A stretch of 29,484 nt of DNA from Avoscillospira sp045580485 (lineage in GTDB: Bacteria > Bacillota > Clostridia > Oscillospirales > Oscillospiraceae), in NCBI GenBank assembly GCA_045580485.1, contig JAZNNW010000087.1, positions 1-29,484 of the forward strand, written 5' to 3'. Positions 15,787 through 26,300 of the stretch are shown here, one piece after another (position 1 is the stretch's first letter; every line of letters starts with the position of its first letter). The notes below the pieces were generated by a model, which was not told where the DNA came from, ran no database searches, and saw nothing but the letters and a program-made list of their open reading frames with translations. Position numbers and translations under genes: made by a program.

Positions 15787-18700
15787 ATGAACAGAAAGAA
15801 AACGATGGTTCGTTGGCTGGCTCTGCTGCTGCTCGTTGTGGCAGTGGTGGGCGTGACCTTTGCCGGTGCAAAGGAACCTGCAGCCAAGGCAGTAGGTTTG
15901 TCCCTGGAGGACATGCCCATTGTGCTGCCTGCCAATGTGACGGATGTGGAAAAGACGGCTGCCAAAGAATTGCAGCACTACCTGAAAGAAATGACAGGCA
16001 CCAACTCCTCCATTATCACGGAGAGCGTTCCGGTGGAAAATGCCATCTACCTGGGCGCAACCAAGTTCGCTGAGGCAAACAATGTCACCTACACCGATAA
16101 CAACGGCATGGGTGAAGGCTGGGCAATCAAGGCCATTGGCAACAACATTGTTCTGACCGGCGGCGAGACCCGTGGCACCCTGTACGCTGTGTACCACCTG
16201 CTGGAGGACCATTTCGGTGTCCACTGGTGGAACATGTGGGAAGAGTATGTACCTTCCATGGAATCTGCTGTGGTTCCCTTTGATTACGACCACAGCGGCG
16301 AACCTCTGTTTGCTGACCGTACCATCTACACGGTGGAGACCAAGACCTCTCTCTACTATGTCCGTAACCGTATGAACGGCTTTACTTCCAATGCACCTCA
16401 GTCCTACGGCGGCGAGAACAACTATGCAAGACCCTATCATGTGCATACCTTCAACCGCTATTTCCCCGCCTACTATGCAGAACCCACCAGCGCCTCTGCC
16501 GCAAGATGGACGGAAGCCATTAACCCCGAGGGTGTCAACTGGTATGAAGAGCATCCCGAATGGTATGCCTATTCCAGCGCCCGCGGCGAGCGTATCTCCT
16601 TCGGTCAGATGTGTCTGACCAACGAGGAACTGATGGAAGTCTTCGCAGAAAAGGCCATCAAGGCCATCGAGCTTTCCTATGAAGATGCCGACAAAGCCGG
16701 TGTCGCCCGACCCCTGTACATCGATATTTCTCCCAACGACATGGGAGGTCATTGTGAATGTGATGACTGTCTGGCCGTGGAAGCAGCCAGCGGTCCTTCC
16801 GGCCGACTGCTGAAATTCGTCAACAAGGTCGCTGAGGGCATTGAAAAGGTCTACCCCGAGATCAAGGTGGAGACCCTGGCCTATGCCGCTTACTTTGAAC
16901 TGCCTCTGGATGATACCAAGCCTCGCCACAATGTGGTGATCCGTCTGGCCTCCTCCGATGTGGACATCGTCCACAACATGGATCATCCCAACAATGTCAA
17001 GGTCAAAAAGCGTCTGTACCAGTGGGGCTCCATTCTGGAACCCGGTCAGCTGATGTATTGGGACTACGGTATCGTTCTGGATGACTACGGCGTCCTGCCC
17101 AACATGTTCAAGTTCGGTTCCGACTACCGTCAGGTCTATGAAAACGGCGGCATGGGTATTTTCACCGAGTTCCAGAGATATAACACCGTTGACTTCTGGG
17201 ATATGAAGCACTGGATTCTGACCAAGGTCATCGAAGACCCCTATCAGGACGAATACGAATTGGCCATGACCTTCCTGAAGGGCTACTACGGCGAAGCCGC
17301 CGCCGAGCCCCTCTACGAATACCTGCGCTTTATGGAAGACTGTGCAGCCGGACACAATGAGACCATCAAGTATGGCGATATGATCATTGATGCACCCTGG
17401 CTGGACGGTGAAGAGATCGTCAAAGGCGATGCTTACTTTGAAGAAGCCATTGCCGGTCTGAAGGCGGATACCTCTCTGTCCGATGCAGAACTGGAACTGG
17501 CCCTGACCCGTGTCAACGCTGCCAGAGGCGGTTTGGATCGCTTGATTCTGACCAACTACGAAGACTATGTCATGGATCTGTACAACGAAGGCAAGCCCTT
17601 CGGTCTGGATCGTCAGGTCATCGGCAAGCGAATGATCGACGGTCTGACATGGCTCATGGACATGGAAAATGAGCATGACTACACCGGCATTGAGAGCTTT
17701 GGTCTCCGCGGCACGCACAACGGTTCCACGGAACTGAACACCTTTGCCAAGTATGCTGCTGAGAAGGATGAAAACACCGGTGAACTCCTAACCCGCCCGC
17801 CTATTCCGGAGCAGATCTATGAAGATCATCCCGGTATCGCCGATGTGCATATCCATGATTATCTGGCCAGCAACTTCTTCCATGCCGGTATTTATGTCCA
17901 GTATCCCCATGTGGACAAGGTGAGCTACGCCGCTTCCTGGGAAGGCGGCAGTGCCATTGTTATCGATCAGAATGTCCTTTTCGACTGGGCTGAGGAATAC
18001 GGCGGCGGCACCAACACCTATGTGTTCAGCGAGACGAAGTCTTTTGCGACCAACCTGGGTGCCATGTACCTCAATGACCCCATTATTGCTGATGGCGAGT
18101 ATCATCTGTACCGCCTGCCCAACCGTACTGTTATCAGCGAAGGCCGTACAAAAATCAGCTTCTTTAATGATGTCATTCGCTGCAGTGTCAAGGATCTGAC
18201 CCATCTGGCAGATGACCCCGTGGATGTCTATGTGTCCATGAAGGTTGAGGGCGATCCCACCGGCGAAAATCCCAAGAACCGCGCCAAGATCTATCTGGAT
18301 CGAGTGCTTCTCGTGGAACCCTGCTCCGCCTATGAGATCAACTACGATACGGAAATCCCCGCAACCTGTTCCACCAATGCTTATAAGGTCGGCGACTGCC
18401 CCGTCTGCGGTCAGGAAGCTACCTATGAGATTCCTTACAGCAGAGAACCCCACAAGTTGGTCAGCGACTATACCTACGATGTACAGACCAAAACTTATTC
18501 TGCTGAATGTGCCGTCTGCGGCGAAGCATTCTTCGATGTGAAGGGTCAGCTGCCCGATGAACTGCTGGATATACTGGCAGCAGAAGATATTACGCTGGAC
18601 AGCATCTATGACTTTGGTGTCAGCGATTTCGTCACCTCTGCCGAGCGTGCGGAATATCAGGATATCATCCGTGATTCCGATTCTCTGTTGGGTATGACTG

Positions 18701-21700
18701 TCCGCTGGGATTACAGTAAGATTTCCGAAGAACAGAGAGGCTATTTCCAGATCACCGACAGCCGACCCATGGCTTTCGCCCACGGCAAGGGCACGACTGC
18801 TCCCTATGCTGACGATATGATTCTGGATGGTGACTATCACCTCTACAAGCTGGAGGATGTGCCGCTGGTCAACGATACCAACTCCAAGCTGATCTTCTTC
18901 AACTGGAGCTTGCAGGTGGATTGTTCCGGTCTGACCCACCTGAAAAACCGCAAGGTGGATGTTTACTTCTCCATGAAGGTCGAAGGCGAACTGGACTATG
19001 CAGAAGATGCTGCCAATCCGCCCTTCTATTACATCGACCGCGTGATCGTGGTGGCAGGCTGCAGCAGCCATACGGCTTCGGCATACACTTGGGATGCCGC
19101 ACAGCAGCTCTATATTGGCGAATGTGACGATTGCGGAAAAACCGTCACTCACGCCTTTGCCGCAGAACTGCCCCAGCAGGTTCTGGACAATGTGGCAGCC
19201 CACAAGAGCGATCTGAGCCATGTCCATGAATATACGGTGGAAGACTTCTTCTCCTCCAACTACATCAATGATTACCGCATGATCATCGAGGACGAAGGCT
19301 CTGTGATGGACAAGGTGCTGAAGATGGATTCCTCCAAGGCCAACGCATCCGTTCGTCAGCAGAGATTTGTGTTCAGCGATGCAAAGCCCTTTGCTCTGAC
19401 TGCCCAGAGATATTCTTCTTCTCAGAATCCTCCGGTTACATTTGACACCATCGCACCTGCGGTGCTCAATGCCAACAGCGGTGACGGTCAGTATCACATC
19501 TATGAGATGTCCGGTCTTTTGATCCCCGGCGCCCATCAGTACACTTGGGGCTTCGATTACACCTTCCAGTTCTCCTTCAGCGATATCAAGAACTTCCTGC
19601 AGGATAAGAATGTGGATTTGTACCTTTCCATGAAGGTGGAAGGCGATGTGACTTATACCACCGATAAGGACTCCGCTAAGATGCCCAAGTATTACATCGA
19701 CCGTGTCATCGTGGTGGACAACTGCGGTAATCACATCAGCAAGGACGATGCAGAATTTGTTTCCGCTGCCACTTGCTACAAGGGCGATACCTATGAAGGC
19801 ATCTGCACCTACTGCGGAAAGATCTCCGAAACGGAGGATGTCGAAACCAGACTGGCTCATGTCTTCGGTGCTTTCGAGGCCTCTGCCGACGGCAAAACGC
19901 AGATCGCAAAGTGCCAGAATGACGGCTGTACCGTGACCAAGGAAATGCGTTACAGTGCAGCGCTTCCCCAGGAAGTTCTGGACGATGTCAATGCGGCAGG
20001 TCTGGGTCTGGAGCACATCTTTGACTATGGTCCTTCCACTTTTAAACTGGGTGTCAGCTCGGTTCTGGAATTGGTGGAGGATTCCGAATCTGCCTACGGT
20101 GCAGCGCTGATGGTCCCCAATGACTATTCCAAGCTGTCCAACCCTGCCCTCTACATGAACCTGCCCAATTACAGCTATATGCGTAAGATCGGTGTCAGCA
20201 ATGGCGGCGACCTGGCCTATCTGGATGCTGACGACCTGAAGGCCAACCAGGGTAAGGGCTACTGTATTTACAAATTTGAGGATGTGACCCTGCCTGAGTC
20301 CACCTCCTCCTACGGTTATGTATCCATGTTCAACGGCCCCATTCAGAACTGGACGCTGGCGACCAAGCTGCGTGAGTTCGAGGGTCAGCAGGTTGACCTC
20401 TACATCTCTCTGAAGATCGACGGTCAGTTCGGCAGCTCTGCCAACAAGCCTGCATTCTATGTGGACCGCATGATTTTGGTCACGGATTGCGAAAACTACG
20501 ATCTGCAATACGAGACCATCCCCGGTTCCGATTGCAGCCAGCCCAACAAGCGGGTGGCAGTCTGTTCCGTCTGCGGTAAGGAACATGTGGAGATCGAAGG
20601 TGTCGGTGAGTCCCATAAGTTCACCAAGTACCTCCGTGACGAAGTGGATAAGTATCTGTATGTTGCCCAGTGCGATTACGGCTGCGGTGCCACCGATACC
20701 AAGTACGATCCCAAGCTGACGGTGGAAGAAAAACTGCCTGCTGAACTGCCCGATAATGTGAAGAAGCATGTCCTGTTCTCTTATAGCTGCGATGAGATCA
20801 CACTTTCCGGTGTTGACGATGCTTATCGCTGGGACTTTGAACTGGATCGGCCTGTTGGTGTTCTGGAATATGAAATTTATGAATCCAGCGCACTGATCTT
20901 CACCGGTAATGCCGGCCCCAGCACTGCCATGTATCCTGTCGGTCAGTCCGCCCGTCCCATGGGCTCCTTCGAGGGTGTGGCTGCCAACTCCGGTAAGGGC
21001 TATCAGCTCTATTCGCTGAAGGGTGTTGTTCCCATTCAGGCTCGTGCATATAACTATTTCTTCTTCTTCTCCAACTGGTGTGTGCAGATTCATATGCTGG
21101 ATGACGATCTGATTCAGAACGGTTACAGAGGCAAGTCCGTTGACCTGTATCTGTACATGAAGGCAGAAGGCGACACCAGCGCCGTCAGCGAAAACAAGCC
21201 CATCTACTACATCGATCAGCTGATCGTTGCAGAAAGCTGCGCTGCTGATGAAACCTGGACGACTGTCCGTGAAGCAACTTGCTCTCAGACCGGTCTGATG
21301 GTCGGTGACTGCGCTGTCTGCGGTCTGCAGAACAGCGAGGTGGAACTGCCCAAGCTGCCCCATGTTATGTCCAAGACTGTTTTGGAAAAGAGCGCTACCT
21401 GCCTTGCCAATGAATACCGTTATGGTCTGTGCGATATCTGCGGTGCTCGTGAATCGCAGCAGGTGGAAGGTACCATGCTGGAGCACAGCTTCTCCAACTA
21501 TGTGAAGCAGAATGACGGTACCGGCCGTGAGATCGCTTACTGTGATAACGGCTGCGGCGAGCGTCATGTCCGTTCCACAACGCCTTCTGTGGATAATCCC
21601 GAGGGCAATGTGCCTGAGTTTGTGCAGCCCTTCCTGCCCGTCCTTGGCGGTGCAGCCGGCGGCAGCAGCTTTGGCTTCTCCGATATCAAGGAGTCTGATT

Positions 21701-22239
21701 GGTACTTTGAGTCCGTCAAGGAAGCATGGAGCAACAAGCTCATCAACGGCGTCACTGCAACCGAGTTCCGTCCCAACGAGACTCTGACCGTGGCACAGGC
21801 TGTGAAGCTGGCATCTGCTTACCACGAGATGAACTATACCGGTGATGTTACCCTTGAAAATGGCAGCGGTAACTGGTACAGCTCTTATGTGGACTATGCC
21901 GTTGAAAACGGCATCATCGACAGGGGTTATGCTTCCAAGAGCACTGCTGAGATGAACAAGGCCATCGACAGAAGCGAATTCGTCTCCATCTTCGTCAAGG
22001 CCATGGACGAAGGCAGCCTGGTTGGTTACAACGATGTGGCTGACAACGCCATTCCCGATGTGAAGACCAACGACGAAAATGCCGATGCCATCTACAAGTT
22101 CTACCGTGCCGGTATCCTCACCGGTTCCGACGGAAAGGGCACTTTCAATCCCACCAGCTCCATTAAGAGAAGCGAAGTGGCTGCTATTCTGAGCAGAATG
22201 TATAATGAAAATGTCCGTCAGGCTATTACCCTGAAGTAA
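15787..22239 (+). CDS. Giant gene 3: DUF4838 surface glycosidase-like protein with tandem modules and SLH anchor
   Basis: A 2150-residue protein. The ATG at 15787 follows AGGAAGG and starts a signal peptide (hydrophobic residues 11-26, likely cut after AGA at 28). The N-domain (GTLYAVYHLLED) is followed by DUF4838 with YHVHTFNRYFP, SPNDMGGHCECDDC, WDYG and FTEFQRYNTVDFWD. This region is clearly closest to gene 4. Five modules lie near 17809-18324, 18550-19065, 19168-19725, 19966-20490 and 20740-21240, with CPVCG or CxYCG ribbon segments between them; SLH domains start at 21676. It diverges from AraC regulator A. Only one TTA/CTA/TCA codon is present (CTA at 17788). A glycan-active role at the cell surface is inferred from family membership. 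Confidence 0.9.
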   Translation: MNRKKTMVRWLALLLLVVAVVGVTFAGAKEPAAKAVGLSLEDMPIVLPANVTDVEKTAAKELQHYLKEMTGTNSSIITESVPVENAIYLGATKFAEANNVTYTDNNGMGEGWAIKAIGNNIVLTGGETRGTLYAVYHLLEDHFGVHWWNMWEEYVPSMESAVVPFDYDHSGEPLFADRTIYTVETKTSLYYVRNRMNGFTSNAPQSYGGENNYARPYHVHTFNRYFPAYYAEPTSASAARWTEAINPEGVNWYEEHPEWYAYSSARGERISFGQMCLTNEELMEVFAEKAIKAIELSYEDADKAGVARPLYIDISPNDMGGHCECDDCLAVEAASGPSGRLLKFVNKVAEGIEKVYPEIKVETLAYAAYFELPLDDTKPRHNVVIRLASSDVDIVHNMDHPNNVKVKKRLYQWGSILEPGQLMYWDYGIVLDDYGVLPNMFKFGSDYRQVYENGGMGIFTEFQRYNTVDFWDMKHWILTKVIEDPYQDEYELAMTFLKGYYGEAAAEPLYEYLRFMEDCAAGHNETIKYGDMIIDAPWLDGEEIVKGDAYFEEAIAGLKADTSLSDAELELALTRVNAARGGLDRLILTNYEDYVMDLYNEGKPFGLDRQVIGKRMIDGLTWLMDMENEHDYTGIESFGLRGTHNGSTELNTFAKYAAEKDENTGELLTRPPIPEQIYEDHPGIADVHIHDYLASNFFHAGIYVQYPHVDKVSYAASWEGGSAIVIDQNVLFDWAEEYGGGTNTYVFSETKSFATNLGAMYLNDPIIADGEYHLYRLPNRTVISEGRTKISFFNDVIRCSVKDLTHLADDPVDVYVSMKVEGDPTGENPKNRAKIYLDRVLLVEPCSAYEINYDTEIPATCSTNAYKVGDCPVCGQEATYEIPYSREPHKLVSDYTYDVQTKTYSAECAVCGEAFFDVKGQLPDELLDILAAEDITLDSIYDFGVSDFVTSAERAEYQDIIRDSDSLLGMTVRWDYSKISEEQRGYFQITDSRPMAFAHGKGTTAPYADDMILDGDYHLYKLEDVPLVNDTNSKLIFFNWSLQVDCSGLTHLKNRKVDVYFSMKVEGELDYAEDAANPPFYYIDRVIVVAGCSSHTASAYTWDAAQQLYIGECDDCGKTVTHAFAAELPQQVLDNVAAHKSDLSHVHEYTVEDFFSSNYINDYRMIIEDEGSVMDKVLKMDSSKANASVRQQRFVFSDAKPFALTAQRYSSSQNPPVTFDTIAPAVLNANSGDGQYHIYEMSGLLIPGAHQYTWGFDYTFQFSFSDIKNFLQDKNVDLYLSMKVEGDVTYTTDKDSAKMPKYYIDRVIVVDNCGNHISKDDAEFVSAATCYKGDTYEGICTYCGKISETEDVETRLAHVFGAFEASADGKTQIAKCQNDGCTVTKEMRYSAALPQEVLDDVNAAGLGLEHIFDYGPSTFKLGVSSVLELVEDSESAYGAALMVPNDYSKLSNPALYMNLPNYSYMRKIGVSNGGDLAYLDADDLKANQGKGYCIYKFEDVTLPESTSSYGYVSMFNGPIQNWTLATKLREFEGQQVDLYISLKIDGQFGSSANKPAFYVDRMILVTDCENYDLQYETIPGSDCSQPNKRVAVCSVCGKEHVEIEGVGESHKFTKYLRDEVDKYLYVAQCDYGCGATDTKYDPKLTVEEKLPAELPDNVKKHVLFSYSCDEITLSGVDDAYRWDFELDRPVGVLEYEIYESSALIFTGNAGPSTAMYPVGQSARPMGSFEGVAANSGKGYQLYSLKGVVPIQARAYNYFFFFSNWCVQIHMLDDDLIQNGYRGKSVDLYLYMKAEGDTSAVSENKPIYYIDQLIVAESCAADETWTTVREATCSQTGLMVGDCAVCGLQNSEVELPKLPHVMSKTVLEKSATCLANEYRYGLCDICGARESQQVEGTMLEHSFSNYVKQNDGTGREIAYCDNGCGERHVRSTTPSVDNPEGNVPEFVQPFLPVLGGAAGGSSFGFSDIKESDWYFESVKEAWSNKLINGVTATEFRPNETLTVAQAVKLASAYHEMNYTGDVTLENGSGNWYSSYVDYAVENGIIDRGYASKSTAEMNKAIDRSEFVSIFVKAMDEGSLVGYNDVADNAIPDVKTNDENADAIYKFYRAGILTGSDGKGTFNPTSSIKRSEVAAILSRMYNENVRQAITLK
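21676..22239 (+). repeat. SLH cassette, copy 3 (type B)
   Basis: This is the SLH region of giant gene 3, with type B residues SSFGFSDI, NDVADN and KTNDENADA. It shares DRGYASKSTAEM with gene 2 rather than gene 1, so variants are mixed between copies, as expected from recombination. Confidence 0.85.
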
Positions 22240-22250
22240 ACAAAACCCAA

Positions 22251-22282
22251 AACAGCCCCTCTCCAACAGGAGAGGGGCTGTT
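22251..22282. terminator. Bidirectional hairpin between giant gene 3 and AraC regulator B (loop inverted)
   Basis: A perfect 14-bp stem (22251-22264 with 22269-22282) is identical to that at 14850-14881. Its loop is AACA, the reverse complement of the TGTT loop there, so the element is the same but flipped. It lies 3 bases after the AraC stop and is followed on the minus strand by a T-rich tail. Confidence 0.8.
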
Positions 22283-22284
22283 CT

Positions 22285-23034
22285 CTACTTGCTGTAATGG
22301 GTAGGGGAGACGCCGAAGTGCTGCTTGAACATTTTTGAGAATGTGTAAATATCATCATAGCCAACAGCCTGTGCAGTCTTTGTGACACTGTGACCGTGGC
22401 GGAGCATGGGCAGTGCCTGCTCCATGCGGTAGCGCTGCAAATATTGCTTTGGGGAAACACCCATTCGTTTTCGGAAAAGGGTGGAGAAGTAAGTCCTGTC
22501 CAAATTCAGCCGCTCAGCGATTTTTGATACATTGATCTTGAGCATATAGTCGGCATGGATGATACCCAGCGCCAGCTCAATGTAATCGTTTTTGGTATCG
22601 CTGTTGTCCATGAGAACGGAAAACAGCTCCCACAGTTTAGCGCAGAGGAATTCGGTTCTTCCGTTGCTGATGTTTTTGGTATTTCTCATATCCTCAAATA
22701 CTCTGGCGGCACTGGGACAATAGATCACATCGGGCAGAGCCATAGGCAGCTTTTCCGACCGAAAGCCGACCCAGGTGTATTCCCAGGGGTCGCTGGCGTC
22801 TGCTTCATAATAGGTTTCCACAAAGGGCGGAATGACAAACATCCATCCTTTTGATAAAGGATATTCCTTGCCGTTGATCCGGAAGATCCCAGAGCCGGAA
22901 ATAATAAAATGAAAGAACCAGGTGCTGCGGATTGCAGGACCGTAATGATGAGATTTTGCACAATTTTCATAGCCAAAATGATCCGGGTTCAAATCTCTGT
23001 AATCTTTTTTGATGATAATCTCTTCGTATTTCAA
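22285..23034 (-). CDS. AraC-family transcriptional regulator B
   Basis: A close paralogue of regulator A, also 249 residues when started at the TTG at 23034, which lies 10 bases after AGAAGG. An upstream in-frame ATG at 23094 overlaps the promoter spacer and would lie upstream of the transcript start. The GTG at 23043 is a weaker alternative start. A cupin-like ligand domain (FIISGSGIFRINGKEYPL) precedes the C-terminal AraC DNA-binding domain (LNLDRTYFSTLFRKRMGVSP and FGVSPTHYSK). The recognition helices are almost the same as in regulator A, so the two proteins may bind each other's sites. The gene diverges from giant gene 4 and converges on gene 3. Confidence 0.85.
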   Translation of the reverse strand: MKYEEIIIKKDYRDLNPDHFGYENCAKSHHYGPAIRSTWFFHFIISGSGIFRINGKEYPLSKGWMFVIPPFVETYYEADASDPWEYTWVGFRSEKLPMALPDVIYCPSAARVFEDMRNTKNISNGRTEFLCAKLWELFSVLMDNSDTKNDYIELALGIIHADYMLKINVSKIAERLNLDRTYFSTLFRKRMGVSPKQYLQRYRMEQALPMLRHGHSVTKTAQAVGYDDIYTFSKMFKQHFGVSPTHYSK

Positions 23035-23084
23035 TGCTATCACGCCTTCTAAAAAAACAACAAAATGACAAATATTCCAAGCAC

Positions 23085-23114
23085 ATTTTAACATTTCCTT
23101 TGTTTGCCTGTCAA
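23085..23114 (-). promoter_or_regulatory. Promoter of AraC regulator B
   Basis: On the minus strand a perfect TTGACA (23114-23109), an 18-bp spacer and TAAAAT (23090-23085) match the regulator A promoter at every box, while much of the spacer has diverged. Confidence 0.75.
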
Positions 23115-23116
23115 TA

Positions 23117-23122
23117 TATAAT
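23117..23122 (+). promoter_or_regulatory. -10 box of giant gene 4
   Basis: TATAAT occurs in the same context (TGTCAATATATAATATA) as before gene 3. No good -35 is present at 17 bp, which fits dependence on an activator such as the divergent AraC protein. Transcription would start near 23129, giving a leader of about 230 bases. Confidence 0.5.
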
Positions 23123-23137
23123 ATATCTGTATTGGTA

Positions 23138-23349
23138 TGTGGGGGTGTGACAAAAACAGTCCCACAGGAGAAATACTCAGGGAAGTGGAAGTCATTTGCA
23201 AAGGACTTAGCCGCTGCTCTGAGTAATTGTAACCACAGAAGTTTCTGTCACATTTTTGTGACAGGTTATCTTCATCCCCTTCCTTAGTCCCGGCGGCTTC
23301 ATCTACCGCCGGGACGCCTTAAAGCGTAGTTTTTATTTGCCAAGGAGGT
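23138..23349 (+). promoter_or_regulatory. Long structured 5' leader of giant gene 4
   Basis: Several helices can be drawn. TGTGGG/CCCACA pairs 23138-23143 with 23161-23166. A stacked three-helix arm pairs TACTCAG/CTGAGTA (23174-23180 with 23219-23225), AGTGG/CCGCT (23184-23188 with 23211-23215, one G-U) and AAGTC/GACTT (23189-23193 with 23204-23208). CTGTCACA-tttt-TGTGACAG occupies 23245-23264. A GC-rich 10-bp stem pairs 23287-23296 with 23306-23315. The last two helices and CCCCTTCCTTAG (23276-23287) correspond to those of gene 1. The ribosome site AAGGAGGT is at 23342-23349. This looks like a cis-regulatory RNA; I cannot name a known class. Confidence 0.5.
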
Positions 23350-23356
23350 AGTGTTC

Positions 23357-26300
23357 ATGAAAAACAAAAAACTTGTCCGCTGGGTAGCATTGCTGCTGCT
23401 TGTTGTGGCAGTGGTAGGTGTGACCTTTGCCGGTGCAAAGGAACCTGCGGCAAAGGCGGCAGGTCTGTCCTTGGAGGACATGCCTATTGTGCTGCCTGCC
23501 AATGTGACAGAAGTGGAAAAGACTGCGGCAAAGGAACTGCAGCACTATCTGAAGAAAATGACAGGTACCAACTCCTCCATCCTCACCGAGGGGGTGAAGG
23601 TGGAATCTGCCATCTATCTCGGCGCAACTGAGTTCGCCAAGGAGAACCATGTCACCTACACCGACAACAACGGTCAGGGTGAAGGCTGGGCCATCAAGGC
23701 CATCGGCAGCAATGTTGTTCTGACCGGCGGTGAGACCAGAGGCACCCTGTATGCTGTTTATCACCTGCTGGAGGACCATTTCGGTGTCCACTGGTGGAAT
23801 GTATGGGAAGAATATGTCCCCACCATGAGCGATGCGGTGGTTCCCTACGATTATGACCACAGCGGCGAGCCTCTCTTTGCCGACCGTGCTATTTATTTCA
23901 GCGAGACCAAGACCAGTCTCTACTATGTGCGTAACCGCATGAACGGCTTTACCGCCAACGCACCTGCTGCATACGGCGGTGAGATCAACTATGCAAAGCC
24001 CTATCATGTTCATACCTTCAACCGTATGTTCCCGGCCTACTATGCCGCTCCCACCAGCGCTTCTGCCGCTGCCTGGACCGATGCCATCAACCCCGAAGGC
24101 ATTTCCTGGTTTGAAGAGCATCCCGAGTGGTTTGCCTATTCCAGAGCCAGAGGCGAGCGCATTTCCTACGGCCAGATGTGTCTGACCAACAAGGAACTGA
24201 TGCAGGAGTTCGGCAACAAGGCCATCAAGGCCATTGAGCTTTCCTATGAGGAAGCCGATGAGCAGGGTGTTGCCCGCCCTAGCTACATCGATGTTTCCCC
24301 TAACGACATGGCCGGTCACTGCGAATGTGACGAGTGTATTGCCGTGGAAGCGGCCAGCGGTCCTTCCGGCCGTCTGCTGAAGTTTGTCAATGCCGTGGCA
24401 GAAGTCGTCGAAACTGTCTACCCCGAGATGAAGGTGGAGACTCTGGCTTACGACGATTACTTTGAACTGCCTCTGGACGGCACCAAGCCCCGCCACAATG
24501 TGGTCATTCGTCTGGCTTCTTCCGATGTGGATATCGTCCATGATATGGATCATCCCAACAATGTCAAGGTCAAGAAGCGTCTGTATGAGTGGGGCAACCT
24601 GCTGGACGACGGCCAGCTCATGTACTGGGACTACGGTATCGTTCTGGGCGACTATGGCGTTCTGCCCAACATGTTCAAGTTTGGCAGAGACTACCGTCAG
24701 GTCTATGAAAATGGCGGTGTCGGTGTGTTCACCGAGTTCCAGCGCTGCAATACCGTTGACTTCTGGGATATGAAGCACTGGATTTTGACCAAGGTCATCG
24801 AAGATCCCTACCAGGACGAGAAAGAACTGGCCATGACCTTCCTGAACGGCTACTACGGCGAAGCCGCCGCAGAGCCTCTGCTGAACTACCTGTACTTCAT
24901 GGAAGATGCAGCAGCCGATCATTATGAGATCATCACCTTCTCCGATAAGCTGATGGAAGCCCCCTGGCTTTCTGCCGAGGATATCCTCAAGGGCAATGCT
25001 TACTTTGAAGAAGCCATTGCCGCTCTGAAGGCAGATACCTCCTTGTCCGAAGCCGACCGCGAGCTGTTCCTCAACCGTGTGGCAGCTGCCAGAGGCGGTC
25101 TGGACCGCCTGATCCTGAACAATTATACCGACTATGTCATGGAAATGTACGAAGCCGGCAAGAACTTCGGTCTGGACCGTCAGGAAGTCGGCAAGCGTAT
25201 GGTCGCCGGTCTGACCTGGCTCATGGCCATGGAGAACGAAGTGGACTATACCGGAATCGACAACTGGGGTGTCCGTAAGGATTCCAGAGGTCAGGATGCG
25301 CTGAGTGCCCATTCCAAGTATGCAGCCGAGACGGACTCCGTCACTGGCGAAGCCATTGAGCGTCCCGCCATCCCCGAGCAGATCTACAAGGATCACCCCG
25401 GTATTTCCGATGTCCATATCCACGATTATCTGGCAGAAAGCATGTTCCAGGCCGGTATCTATGTCCAGTATCCCTATGTGGATAAGGTCAGCCATGCCGC
25501 ATCCTGGGGCGGTACCGCCATTGTGGTGGACTATAAGGAACTGTTTGACTGGGCAGAGTATTCCGGTGGTTCCTATACCTCCTATCTCTTCAGCGAAACC
25601 AAGCCTCTGACCACCAATCTGGGCTCTCTGCTTCTGAATAAGCCTCTGGTGGCAGACGGTGAATATCATCTCTACCGCATTCCCGATCATGTGGTTCTCA
25701 GAGAGGGCAAGACTCTGGTCAGCTTCTTCAATGATGTCATCCGTTTTGATATCAAGAAGCTGGAGTGGCTGGCTGACGATCCTGTGGATGTCTATGTCTC
25801 CATGAAGATCGAGGGAGATCCCACCTCTGCAGAAACCAAGAACCCTGCAAAGCTCTCCATCGAGCGTGTTCTCATTGTGGAACCCTGCTACGCTTACGAT
25901 ATTGACTACAATCAGGAAATCCCCGCTACCTGCGCAAAGGGTACCACCATGGTTGGCATTTGCCCTGTCTGCGGTAAGGCTGCCGAAAAGGAGATCGCCG
26001 GCACCAAGCTGTCTCATACCATGGTCAGCGACTATGTCTATGATGCCGCCACCAACACCTATAAGGGCGAATGCGCCCATTGCGGTGAAGTGGAGTATCA
26101 GTTTGAGGCTGAACTGCCCGAGAATGTGATTGCTGATCTGAAGGAAGCTAATCTGGGTCCGGACAGAGTCCACGAATTTACCATTGGCGACTTCACCACC
26201 AGTGCTGCAACCGCAGCTTATCAGGATATCGTTACCGATCCTGATTCCAAGATAGGCACCGCCGTGTTCTGGGATCTGAACAAGATGACCAACTACGGTC

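Noticed and set aside
23245..23264. Intrinsic terminator or CRP-type site at CTGTCACA-tttt-TGTGACAG
   Set aside because: There is no T-run after the stem. The half-sites are in the reverse order of a CRP site (TCACA before TGTGA). Pairing is matched by a hairpin at the same place in the gene 1 leader, so an RNA role is preferred.
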